From assembly GCA_037892935.1 (NCBI GenBank), contig JAYXKI010000005.1:372001-436000 (forward strand): a DNA stretch of 64,000 bases, in the 5' to 3' direction. The notes under the pieces were generated by a model, which saw nothing but the letters and a program-made list of their open reading frames with translations, ran no database searches and was not told the DNA's origin. Each line of letters opens with the position of its first letter. Positions within the stretch are counted from its first letter, which is position 1. A program made the position numbers and the translations under genes. Shown piece by piece: positions 53,852-64,000 of this stretch. This stretch comes from Phlebopus portentosus. Its lineage: Eukaryota > Basidiomycota > Agaricomycetes > Boletales > Boletinellaceae.

Positions 53852-56648
53852 ATGACTGAGAAGGATGCTTCAGTTCCAGAACCATCACAAGACACCGCAA
53901 GTCTCGTCAAACGTTTAGCAGGACCATCTGTGACAAAAGCCGGGTAAGGCACGGACGAACCACGGGGCAAAATTCAGTTGCTGACTAAAACCCTTGGACA
54001 GCCTCGCAAAAGACCAGACTGAAATAAACCGTATAATTGCTGAAGTGTCAAAGGGCTCCAAGTTCTATGAAGTACATAACTCAGCGGATTGAGACGGTCC
54101 TCCTGCTCATAACATGTCCGCAGAATGAGAAACGGAAAGATAAAGAGCTCACTGAACGCATTGCCAAAATCCTGAAAATCAAGGATGATCTGATGAGGGA
54201 AGCTAATTTGCGTGAGTTTTTAGCAGACTATTTGCGGCATACATCTGACTTCCAACTGAAGAAAGAGTCGAGCTGGATGCAGATAAATTGGTGAGAACAT
54301 CAGCTACATTATGGGCAATGCGTTCTTCTCAATCAGTTAAAGCTAGAAGAGCTGGAGGCCTCAAGAGATTTGAGTCAAACAATCGTCCATGTAGATATGG
54401 ATGCCTTTTATGCGAATGTAGAGCTTTTACATAATCCAGACTTGAAGGATAAGCCGTACGGAGTATGTCTATTTAGATTGCTGCATTGCTCGTCATAGAG
54501 CTGACTGATTTCATCGCTGTAGGTAGGAAGCTTGAAAGGTGTTCTATGCACGGCATCTTACGAAGCTCGCAAACATGGCGTCCGTTCAGGGATGGCAGGT
54601 ATATTTCACTAAATTGATTGTATTGGAGACGCCACATGGTCACCATCTTATTCATTCAGGTTTCGTCGCGAAAAGGCTCTGTCCAGAGCTGATCGTCATC
54701 CCGGTGGACTTCGAGAAGTACAACGAAATGTCTCGAAGAGTCATGGCGGTTTTCAAACAGTATGATCCTACGATGATTGTTGCAGGCTGTGACGAAGGCT
54801 ATCTCAAGTAAGTGTCTGCTTCGTGATGGGAGTCAGCTCCATCTTAGTTTCATCCAGTATTACGAAGTATATCAACAATCACGGCATCCCTGCGGAAGAC
54901 TGTGTCAGAGAAATGCGGCAAAGGGTATACGAAGAGACCAGCCTTACGGTCAGTGCTGGAATTGCACCGAACAAGGTTAGACGGGCTCGATGACTTACGG
55001 AAGTCATGATCCTAATCGCTCGATACAGATGCTTGCCAAGGCATGCCACCTCGTGAACGATATTCACTGTTAAACTGAGTCTTATGCACTTTATTGTTCC
55101 CAGATTTGCTCCGATAAGGTGAGATAGGCTTATCCTAAGTCTAATAGACTTCCGACTCACGAATATGTACTAGAACAAACCAAATGGCCAGTTCGCTTTG
55201 CCCTTCGAACGCAACGCAGTAACCGATTTCATGCGTGATCTTTCAATCCGGAAGCTTCCAGGTGTAGGACGTGTACATGAACGCTTGCTTGATTCCATTG
55301 GCGTAAAGGTGAGAATCATCTTTATTCGATCACCATATCAGTCTAACTTAGATATGTACACGGTTAGACATGTGGAGATATCTACGCGCATAGAGCCGTC
55401 ATTGGGCTGATGGACCATTATTTCTGGAAGTCTTTCTTGTATAGCGCCTACCTCGGCATAGCTTCAAACGTCGTTGAGCCATATTCTCGCGAGGAACGTA
55501 AGAGTATTGGTGCGGAAAGGTGCGCTAGTTTGCCTGAAGACCTTATTAGTTCGTTGAATGGGACATGCGTATAGGACGTTCAACCCAATCAAGGACCATG
55601 ACAAGATGCTGGAGAAATTGGAGGAAGTAGCTGTCGAGCTCGAGAATGATATGCGAGATAATGGTTGGGCAGGAAAGACAGTGACATTGAAGTACAAACT
55701 TGACACCTACCAGGGTAGGATGTTCTCTCTTCGCCGTCACATTACGGAATTCTCATTAGGGCTTTGATTAGTTTACACTCGCGCGAAGTCTTTCAACCGG
55801 TGGATAACAAGGAAGGATGACTTATTTAACGTGCGTTCATGCCTACCTACTCCGCTCCATAATTCGACTATTGATACACATTGCTATCCCAGACTGGAAA
55901 GGAATTGCTGAAGCCCGAACTTCCTCTCTGTCTCCGACTCATTGGCCTTCGCGTGACGAAACTAAAAGACCTTCGCGCGCCAGCTGACCAAGGGATCAAA
56001 CGGGTGCGTCCCAAACTCTCTTCCTGACCCTCTTTCCGTTCTGACGCGACGAACGTTTTTCGGTTCCGTTATGTCTTCCATTTTGAGCAGTTCTTTCAAG
56101 CAAGCTCGAGCTCGAGTCATCGGCCTGAGCCATCTGTGAAGAAGCGGAAGGTCGAGAATCGGCCTGATAACGACGAACATCTAGAAGAATTCCGACGTCT
56201 CGTTGACGAGGAAGAAGACGATGCCTTGAAGATGTCCGATCTGGTGAACGCAGAACATGAAGCAGATCTGGACAATGCATTCCAACACCAGTCCGAGGAC
56301 CGTACGAAGAAACCAACCTCTTCGGTATTCCCCGAGCCTCCGAAAGTAGAACAAGACGAGACGGATGAAACGAACGAACCGAGTCCGAGTCCGAGTCCAG
56401 CGACTCAATCTTGTCCGATCTGCTCAAAACAACTCGACGCACGAGATAATCGGGCTGTCAATGCACATATCGATTTTTGCCTCAGCAAAGATGTGATCAA
56501 AGAAGCGTCTGCTTCCGCGGATGCAGAACAGGAGACTCCACAAAGGGAAGTTCAAAGAGAGAATAATGCGCGGAGCGAACAGGTATGGGATTGGAAAGGG
56601 AAAGGGAAACAGAAGTCGCCGTCGAGTAAAAGAAAGACGATACGATGA
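53852..56648 (+). CDS. DNA polymerase kappa (Y family)
   Basis: Exon 1 MTEKDASVPEPSQDTASLVK...SVTKAG joins LAKDQTEINRIIAEVSKGSK, the Pol kappa N-clasp. Then ERIAKILKIKDDLMREANL, IVHVDMDAFYANVELLHNP (catalytic Asp, steric-gate Tyr), GVLCTASYEARKHGVRSGMA, VIPVDFEKYNEMSRRVMAVF, VAGCDEGYLNI (catalytic Asp-Glu), SAGIAPNKMLAK, NKPNGQFALPFERNAVTDFM, RKLPGVGRVHERLLDSIGVK (thumb), SREERKSIGAERTFNPIKDH and KTVTLKYKLDTYQ (little finger). The C-terminus is acidic with one zinc finger CPICSKQLDARDNRAVNAHI-DFC (UBZ-like, C2HC) and a basic SSKRKTIR tail. It is a translesion polymerase in the nucleus, bypassing minor-groove N2-dG lesions. Many short introns. Confidence 0.94.
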
Positions 56649-56922
56649 CTGGATCTTATCCCTACTTGGATACTTTGTGACGGGCTTCAACGACGGACTT
56701 GATTGACTTGGTTTTGACAGTGTCATATTCCACAAACAGTAGCGATACCTTAATAGACAGACACACAGAGGACGTATCATCATTTTGTGTAATCCCTAAC
56801 ATACGCACTTATAGAGAACAACTCGTACTTCTTGCAATCAGCTGTCTTCATTCCGCAAGTCAATCGCAACGTAGTCGGGGCTAGTCCGTGCTTAGGCATC
56901 GCCTCCGATTCCTTCTATCGCT
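56649..56922. other. convergent 3' flanks, Pol kappa / phosphatidylserine decarboxylase
   Basis: Under 300 bp; no gene seen. Confidence 0.5.
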
Positions 56923-58386
56923 CTACAGCAGAGTTCCTATCGGTTCCCCAACCTTCGTAAGTGTCTCCAGCGACTTCTCCGAGTTCACCACGAGGTCATC
57001 ATCAAACTTGACCATCCCCTGAGGGAACACAACGATAACCGTACTCCCACCATACGCGAACCAACCGAGCTCTTCCGCTCTCTCGACTCTCTCGCCTACG
57101 CGCTTACTCCATCCGATCGAACCAACGAGCAAGGCCCCGATCGCTACGAACGCAACGACTTTCTGAGTCACGTCTTCTTTGATGTAAAGGACGTGTCGCT
57201 TGTTAGCTGTGAAGACATCAAAGTCCACCTCCGTCACCGCCTGTGGGTTCACGGTGTAGTACGTCCCGGGGATTTCGACGGGTCCGTGTACGATCTCGCC
57301 TGAGACGGGAGAGTGGAAGCGGTGATAGTCCTGTGGCGCGAGTCTGAACGCCGCAAGCGACGCTCCCACCGGCGGGATCGTATATTCCGGATTTGGATCA
57401 GGGCAAGGGTGCTGCTCGTGGGTATGAGAGGTGGAGGGCCCGTGAAGGAGGGCAGGGAGGCCGAATTCATCTCCTTTAATCCTGCACAGAGCAGTGTGAT
57501 CAATGGAATTCTGGAGAAAGACTCGAACATGGATAGTCGTACCAGACTTTCTGAGCTTCTTCGACAGTCTGGAATACTGTCAGACGGCAATCCGCTGCTG
57601 AACATATTCTGCGAGGATCTGGATCTTGTACTGGCCTTGCGCCGGGCTTGAGTTTCCTACGGTAACCATTCAGTCCAAGTGCTTCACCCGCATTGATGAA
57701 TAGCGCACCGATAGAAGAACTCGTTAAATGTTTTATATCTCGTTGTATCTGGTTCAAGGAGCTCCGACAAGTCAATTCCGTACGTTTTGATAAACGATGG
57801 GATTGATTCGACGCTTTCAGGAGAGTCGTAGATTTTGCCTTGCTATAACATTGTCAGTGAAGAATAAACTGATTGAAGAACACTGAATTCACTTTGATGG
57901 ATTGCTCGTGAAGTCGATTTTCAAGCTTGCCTCCTTCAAGGAGTCTTACTTGTTCCTTCCGTAGAAAAGCAAGTGCATTCCGATCCTGTCCAAACACAGT
58001 CAACGAACCGGATCCATCGCGCATCGCAGCGTACTCACCTAGCATAAATCGGCATACTCTCAAATATCTTCTCGCTCCCAGGTGGCTGGCGCGGATCTCT
58101 CAAGGCAACATAATTCCCCGCATGGTACTTGACGGTGACCCTCTCGATACCGGGAATGAGCTTTTCGAGCCATTCATGCCGTTTCGGAGAAGGTGCAGTT
58201 GTTTCATCGTGAGCGTGTATGCCCTTGGTGACGTCGTGCTTTTGGTGTTCTGTACTCTGCACGACCGTGTCAAGGGCTTGTGCGCTCAGAGCTGCGTCTG
58301 ATTGAAGTCATTATCTGCAGTCCTAGTCTACTGTATTAGTATAAGAATTTTTGCTCACCTTCGTTTGCACCAGAGTCCGCAGTCAT
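56923..58386 (-). CDS. phosphatidylserine decarboxylase proenzyme (GGST type)
   Basis: Start MTADSGANEAALSAQALDTV. Then EWLEKLIPGIERVTVKYH, an exon ending ENRLHEQSIK, and GKIYDSPESVESIPSFIKTY with the ELL acidic start of the PSD fold. LKPGARPVQDPDPRRICSAA and FQTVEEAQKVW are spliced to IKGDEFGLPALL, then PPVGASLAAFRLAPQDYHRF, HSPVSGEIVHGPVEIPGTYY, ANKRHVLYIKED, WFAYGGSTVIVVFP and TKVGEPIGTLL. The autocatalytic site is GGST, where self-cleavage at Gly-Ser creates the pyruvoyl group. The His of YHRFHSPVSG is retained. It converts phosphatidylserine to phosphatidylethanolamine. No C2 domain, transit peptide or membrane span is visible, unlike the yeast mitochondrial Psd1, so location is uncertain. 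The open frame is consistent with an active enzyme. Confidence 0.93.
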
Positions 58387-59092
58387 GATGCTGATCGATC
58401 GTTTGGAGGGGCAGGAAACTTCGATCAAAGGCCGATCGCATATATATGCATTATATTATATATATATTTCCTTGATAATCTCCTTGACACATCCAGAAAA
58501 ATAACTCCGTGACATCATGCCATGTATTTCCGGATCGGCATCTTGCGGCGCGTATCCTCTCTCCCCAAACCGCTAAAATGTTGCTAAAGTTAAAGTGTTA
58601 AATATTAATCTTCATAACGACCGACGCGGAGTAATGCAATAATCATTATCGACCCTCGGATCTATAATCTTGCTCAGTCTCAGTGGTCAGAGCACCCTTG
58701 AAATACTTTTCAGTAAGCAGCACAAAATAGCAAGGGGCTTTCTCAGAATGCTCCAAAGCAGTGGGTCATGTTAGGCACGCGATTGTCAATACACGCCATT
58801 CGGGAATGTTTCACAGTCCAGAGATGAGAAGATGAGGATCCTACGTATAAAGTGACTTCAGAAGTCCTTCAAGGCAAATTATCCTCTGTCGTGGTGACCC
58901 AATCATTTCCGCTTGATGGCAGAATGTAGTGTGTATACAAGGAAAATAGCTATGCTATTCTAATCTGTAGTAAAGTAAGAGACGTTGTCCGGTGACAAGC
59001 AGCGAGATGACGCACCGTCAGCAGTCTTAAACAATAAATTACAGTGCAAAAACTGATAAGCCCGGGCGAATCTTCTCAGAGGCTTGCACTCA
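58387..59092. other. intergenic PSD / TGT
   Basis: About 700 bp. AT repeats at 58441-58470 (TATATATG, then TATATATATATTTCC) are on the PSD 5' side and could contribute a promoter. Otherwise no gene or repeat seen. Confidence 0.5.
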
Positions 59093-61051
59093 TCAACCTG
59101 CCTCCGCGTAATCCCATTTCGCACCGTTCCCATCAACGACTCGCGCGTTCGGGACATTCTCTAGGATATCCACGCCAACACTGCGTAGAGCATCAACGCA
59201 CCATTTCGGATACGTTGGCCCGCTCTCATTCTCAATCTTCTCCGTCTCCGTCTTTTTGTCTTCGTTTTCGTCTTTCGTTGCCGGTTTTCGTTTCTCTCTA
59301 CCTTTTCTATTCCCGGAAGATGAATTGGGATTTGAACTGTAATATGTCTTGAAGAAGGAACGAAGGAATTCTGGGAATGTGCCTGCGACGATGGCATCTC
59401 GCGCCCGGCCCATGAGTGAGGCTTGGAAGACGATGTTATGTTGTGTAATCGCTGGAATCCCACCCAATCAGCAATACTGAAACCTGATATAAACGGGTAC
59501 CAACCATGTGCGGCAACTGTCTCCTCAGCGATGAGGTGGTGTAGAAAAGCCCGTGTCATCCCGCCTTTACACGTCGGACATGGGCAGTCCCTGTCAATGG
59601 GTGTCATTTCTTTCGCGTGCTTCGCCAATCCTATCGCCAAGAAAAGGCTTCAGCCTTCATTATATCAAAATACAGGGGCAGGAGACATACGAATATTCAG
59701 AGGTCCTCGCCAAGTCAAAGCAACGCCAAACCGAGCAGTTCGAGTCGGGAAGACACAATCGGCCTGGTATTTTCACAGATAAGCAAAGTTTAGCTTAACA
59801 GTACGCTGAACTAGATGAACGGAGCAGACCATATCAATCCCTAATGCAACGCACACAAGTAGATCTATTAGTCGCTTCAGTAGATAATAGAAACCAGTCT
59901 TTCAGATAAACGAGGAACTTGCCTTCGGCGAACCCGATGCCCATGCAATATCGTGGTCCTGATAAAGTCATCCGGGTGAGAACAAAGTATTACACGTCAT
60001 CAGCGAGTGACATACTGTCAGTGGGCAGTTTATCTGTACATTGTTTAACTCTGGACATGCGTCAGCATATAGATTCAACCTCGGACCAGGAGACTTTGTT
60101 TCCCTCACATTCTCCAGAAGTCATCTGCAGACACAGTTCACGTTAGATAACTTAACCTACCAAATTCCACAAAGACAACGTACCTTTCGCCTCTCCACCA
60201 CTGAGTCCACCAACCGCATATCCAGCAACATGCTTCCTCCTCCCAATCATCTCATCCAAACACGATTCCCTCAACCTCTTATCCAACCCACCCTGGACAA
60301 TCGCGAATAAATTCTGCCTTGTATGTCTCCCGCTCTTCTCGTGATACGCTATACACCGATCCAACCAGCGCACGGATCGCCACATCGCTTCCTCCACGCG
60401 TGGGCCGGTGAGGAGGGAGGGGACTAGTTTGCTGATTAAGTCAATTGCGAGAAGGATGCAGAGAGAAGAAAGGGATTTACCGACGTCGTCGAGTTGCATG
60501 ATAATATCCGCTCCGATGGAATGCTGGATCGCCATACTCTGTTCTGGCTAAGAGCAGGAGCCGGACCTCCAATTAGCACAGCTTTCACATAAGAAAGCCG
60601 AAAAGGACAAACCGAAAGCATAGTCATCTCCCCATCAAACGGACTCGCAAACAACGCGCCCTCCTCCGTGATCTTCGTAAACTGGCTCAACGAGACCAGC
60701 TGGAAGCCTCCGCTATCCGTCAACAAGTTTCTCTTCCACCCCTGGAACGCATGCGCCCCGCCCGCCGCGTCGAGCACCTCGATCCCCGGTCGCAAGTTCA
60801 GATGGTACGTGTTGTTGAGGATGAGCGTTATCCCAAGCGACTCGACTTGTTGTGGTGTCAGGCCTTTGATGGCTGCTTGGGTTGCAACGGGCATGAAGGT
60901 CGGTAGCATCGTCGGTCCGTCTTCAGCAAATTTAGATAGAATAAACTCATTTTCAGGAATGCCAGTGACTGAAGAGAGGCGTACGAGCTAGAGTCATCCT
61001 TGAGACACGCGCCTTTGTAACAGGACATCGTGCGATTATTTCGAACTGCAT
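59093..61051 (-). CDS. queuine tRNA-ribosyltransferase catalytic subunit
   Basis: Start [21 protein letters not shown] short intron joins to [20 protein letters not shown], then [38 protein letters not shown] (nucleophile/base-binding Asp region), [11 protein letters not shown] spliced to [78 protein letters not shown] (catalytic Asp) and [20 protein letters not shown] with the CxCxxC...H zinc site. The C-terminal extension is charged ([20 protein letters not shown]) and ends KWDYAEAG. It exchanges guanine for queuine at the tRNA wobble position. Fungi lacking Q synthesis scavenge queuine, so presence implies salvage. It needs the QTRT2-type partner, which is not in the window. Confidence 0.93.
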
Positions 61052-61356
61052 CTTAACGCGACCCCGATGAAGGGCAAGCCGCACAAGAAAGTATACAAGA
61101 AGATCCAAGATGCGGTAAAAGTCAGATTGTTGCGCCTTCCACAGAAATTTCTGAAACGCGACACGTCGATCAGGAGCCGATCATGTGCTGATCGCACTAC
61201 ACAACCAATTGATCAAAAAATATATTATATTACTATAGACTTGTGGACAGACCGCACGAAAGCACAAGACAAAAAAACCGAAAATGCCAGTGATCATGAG
61301 GGAACGAGTAGGACGCGCAGAGGCGGGCAAGAGGAGAAAGAAATGCTTTTAATTAA
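61052..61356. other. intergenic TGT start / CTL 3' end
   Basis: About 300 bp; an open frame on the plus strand (61067-61378) is Lys-rich without features and is rejected. Probably the TGT promoter. Confidence 0.5.
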
Positions 61357-64000
61357 TCAATACCCATTTACGCCCTGAACGACTCGTGGATACGTCTGAC
61401 GGATCATCTACAAGTATCAAAGAGAAAATCGAAGGATTCAGTGAAATTTTCAGTAATAGAAATCTGCTAATAATTTACCTCGAAGAGCTCTGGTGCCCTG
61501 TACGCCAAAATCTGTGGATCTTCTCCCAGACCAACGAATCTGAATAAATCAGAGTGAGATACAGTGTTCTTAGAGGACAAGTATGTGTTTGAACGTACAT
61601 TGTCGATACGCCAGCTTCAATGGCAGAGCTTAACGTCAGAGCTATCAAATTCAAATCAGCACATAACGCGTCCCAATAGAAAGCAGAAAAAGGCTCACAA
61701 AGCTGTAGACCAATGAGGAAAGCAAAGAGCAGGACAGGCGCCGTGTATTGCTCTTCCGAGTTATAACTCGGATGGGTGTCTGAGGGATTCTCATTAGTTC
61801 ACAACGAGAGGCTAACCTAGCAGATAACGTACAGCGCAAGTATAGATACGCGAAGAGTGAGGACAGCAAGCCGACGACATATGCTCCCCATGTCATTGCT
61901 ATTAATACGAAACAGTCAAGGCAGATTCCATCTAAGCGATGCAAGTCTTACTCATTGAGACGAGAGAGTCGTTTACGAGAGCATCAATTCCTAAAGGCGT
62001 TTTAAGTCAACTATCAGGCCGCCTAGCGCAGAAATGCAAACTTACCGCGATCCTTGAAGAGCCTCCACGTATCCTTCGCCGCTTCGATATACGACTTACC
62101 ATAAAGCGCTATTCACATGTTAGATGACATTGAATAAAGCAGCTGTTTTACCCATACCAATCTCTATGTATGCGTATCTGCAGTTTCAATGGTAAGCAGG
62201 ATGTCTTGACAACGATAAAAATAAGCGTACCTGTTGAAGTACCTCACCATCGCTTCAATACATCCAATGAAGCATTCGGCGCAGCAAGCCAGTATAGCCT
62301 CAATCGCTGCATCAGTCATACAAACACATTAATCTCCAGAAAGAATTTCAAGCGCGAAGATAGGCGAACTCACGGTTTCCTTCCGCGCTCGCATTCTGAC
62401 GGATCATACTCAGAATAAGGCGAAGCAGCTCCAGAAGTGTGACGATGAGAGAGCCAAACGCGATTGATCCCAGGGAGAACGTGGACGCTCTGAGGAAGGA
62501 GGAAAGTGTTGGATGATTTGGCTACAGGACGAATAGTAGATACATATCAAGGTCCTATGGATATTATGAAGAGGTTATTACATACCATTTGACCTGCTTC
62601 TCTCGGACCGAAATAGTACCAAGCTATCGAAGGAATAATTTGGAACTCTTGAATTTCTTCTGCAAGAGTCTTCACATACCTCCATACGGTCCACCAGCTA
62701 AAGTTGCAAGCGCGACATTTCCGACCACTTGTGATGTCCAAAGGTAGCAGAACGTCTCATATGCGATGAGTCCTCCGACCTTCGCCGACGAGCACGATGT
62801 ACCCGTGCTACATGCTATATCGAAAAACACTGTATGAGATAAAAGGAATGAACAAATTTGATGATACGCACAAGGGTTTCCAGGTGTCCACTTTGCGTAA
62901 CTGTATCAAAACCACCGTTCCAGTAAGCAAGGAAGTTCTTTGAGTCATCCGGAATCCACATCATGGAACGAGTATACTCACGTTGCAACCGTCACGAATG
63001 CATACCACCTATTCAGCAAACAGTCAATCCTCAATCTGCCAGCTTCTCAATTCCACTGAGAAACTTACACGCTCAAACCAGCCTGGATAACAAGCGACAC
63101 AAATGCGACAACATAAACGCTCAAATGGTGTTTCGACACATCAATGGTGACTTGCAGCAAGAGCGACGATAGGGGGATACGCGAGCGGAATCCGAAATAT
63201 GCGAAGACGGAGAGGAGGGCTATGACGGTGAAGATGATCGCTCCCGCTATAGAATCAGCGAAATTTCGAGAACAAGGTAAGCGAACATAGCAGTTGACTC
63301 GGAAGCTATACGATGCGCTTACAGTAGTACGCCGTTATCCAATAATAGATACAAATCCCGCTTGAAACCACGATTATCGGCTCCTGTCCATGGAAAGCGA
63401 ATAAGGATGAACGTACATATTCAACAATATCGACAATATGAGCGTAACATGCATGATTGCACGCGTGAACATACGGGTCACCATGAGCTGAACAGTGGCC
63501 AGGAGGACCGCCGCCGCGGTCACCAACAGGAGGAGGTATACCGTGTGCCTAGACGTTCAGTCAAGAAAGACAATCCCAGTAGTAAATCGTCAAGATCAAA
63601 TAGAAAAGCAAAGGTGAGCGAAGGGCTCAAATAGAGGGTGAAGGAGAAAACATACCGGTTAAGCGTAACAGATGACCCTGTAGCGCTTCCATCCCCCAGG
63701 CCGCCACCGAGCCCACCAGAATTGATCCACGAGCTCAACACGATGCCAGAGACGATGCAGAAGCCCACAAGCTACACCAGATCCGGGTAATTCCGTAGCC
63801 CAAAGCCCATAGTACGAGAAAACCACGCAATAGCCGAGAAGAAACCAATAATACAGAAAAACAACTCATCGTCAGCCACACCAAGCAACTCACAGAAACC
63901 AATCCGGATGAAACCCACCTGAGCAATAAACAAAACCAAAAACACCGGATCCTTAATTCTCTTCTTAGGCTTAAACCTCTCCCCTTCATATGGATTCTTC
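61357..64000 (-). CDS. choline-transporter-like protein (CTL/SLC44, Pns1 type), N-terminus beyond window
   Basis: The visible N-terminal side starts KNPYEGERFKPKKRIKDPVF, then LVLFIAQVGF. Multiple membrane spans follow: GFCIVSGIVLSSWINS, LLLLVTAAAVLLATVQLM, YYWITAYYW, GAIIFTVIALLSVFAYFGFR, HLSVYVVAFVSLVIQAGLSV, YAFVTVATYAKWTPGN. The signature block has NVALATLAGGPYGSWYYFGP (GGVxaSWYYf-like), STFSLGSIAFGSLIVTLLEL, AEGNP, CCAECFIGCIEAMVRYFNRY, AYIEIALYGKSYIEAAKDTW and LFKDRGIDALVNDSLV, ending APELFEMIRQTYPRVVQGVN. Order and the YNRYAYI-like motif fit the CTL family. The substrate in fungi is unsettled. Continues past base 64000. Confidence 0.9.

Noticed and set aside
58441..58472. AT dinucleotide stretch as a possible replication origin
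   Set aside because: A short simple repeat alone is not evidence for an origin in a basidiomycete; more simply part of a promoter.
61067..61378. 103-codon Lys-rich plus-strand open frame
   Set aside because: Lies in the short gap between TGT and CTL genes and overlaps the CTL 3' end; no features.

Overview
The window is nuclear DNA from a filamentous basidiomycete, most likely an Agaricomycete. Genes are split by many short GT-AG introns of about 50-70 nt. The gene content is fungal, and several families are typical of or restricted to basidiomycetes: FunK1-type protein kinases, two DUF6533 membrane proteins and a DUF6593 protein. I saw no rRNA, tRNA, CRISPR array or virus-like gene.

Left third (1 to about 24.7 kb): a fast-evolving accessory region. 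It holds nine FunK1 kinase copies plus one relic, called K1-K9 here in window order. K4 and K5 are intact full-length genes. K6 and K8 are intact but 5'-truncated genes without the kinase N-lobe. K1, K2, K3, K7 and K9 are broken. All are on the minus strand except K5. A segmental duplication of about 5.4 kb carries the 5' part of a kinase, a secreted S10 serine carboxypeptidase and its upstream flank (4715-10136 and 19340-24737). Near-identical spacers separate several kinases. A 211-bp TA-flanked MITE sits in one spacer, and its empty site is preserved in the paralogous spacers.

Right two thirds (24.7-64 kb): conserved housekeeping genes. In order these are a CDCA7-like zf-4CXXC_R1/DDT-like chromatin protein, TIM17, an Mmc1-like mitochondrial protein, a VanZ-family membrane protein, an S33 prolyl-iminopeptidase-like hydrolase, a BLI-3-type flavin/PNPOx-like protein, DUF6533, DUF6593, a Sec2-type Rab GEF, a second DUF6533 in inverted orientation, RRP12, glycerol-3-phosphate/DHAP acyltransferase, a four-TM claudin-like protein, DNA polymerase kappa, phosphatidylserine decarboxylase, queuine tRNA-ribosyltransferase, and a choline-transporter-like (CTL/Pns1) gene cut by the right edge. 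Several pairs are divergent with about 200-bp shared promoters: zf-4CXXC/TIM17, RRP12/GPAT and 4-TM/Pol kappa.

A caution for every pseudogene call: conserved genes (zf-4CXXC, Mmc1, RRP12, S33) each contain apparent one-base deficits inside short homopolymer runs. This looks like systematic base-calling undercounts rather than biology. Some kinase frameshifts may have the same origin, but the multi-base indels, truncations and substitutions in the array cannot be explained that way.

Exon borders were read by eye from splice signals and reading-frame continuity. Spans are genomic and include introns.
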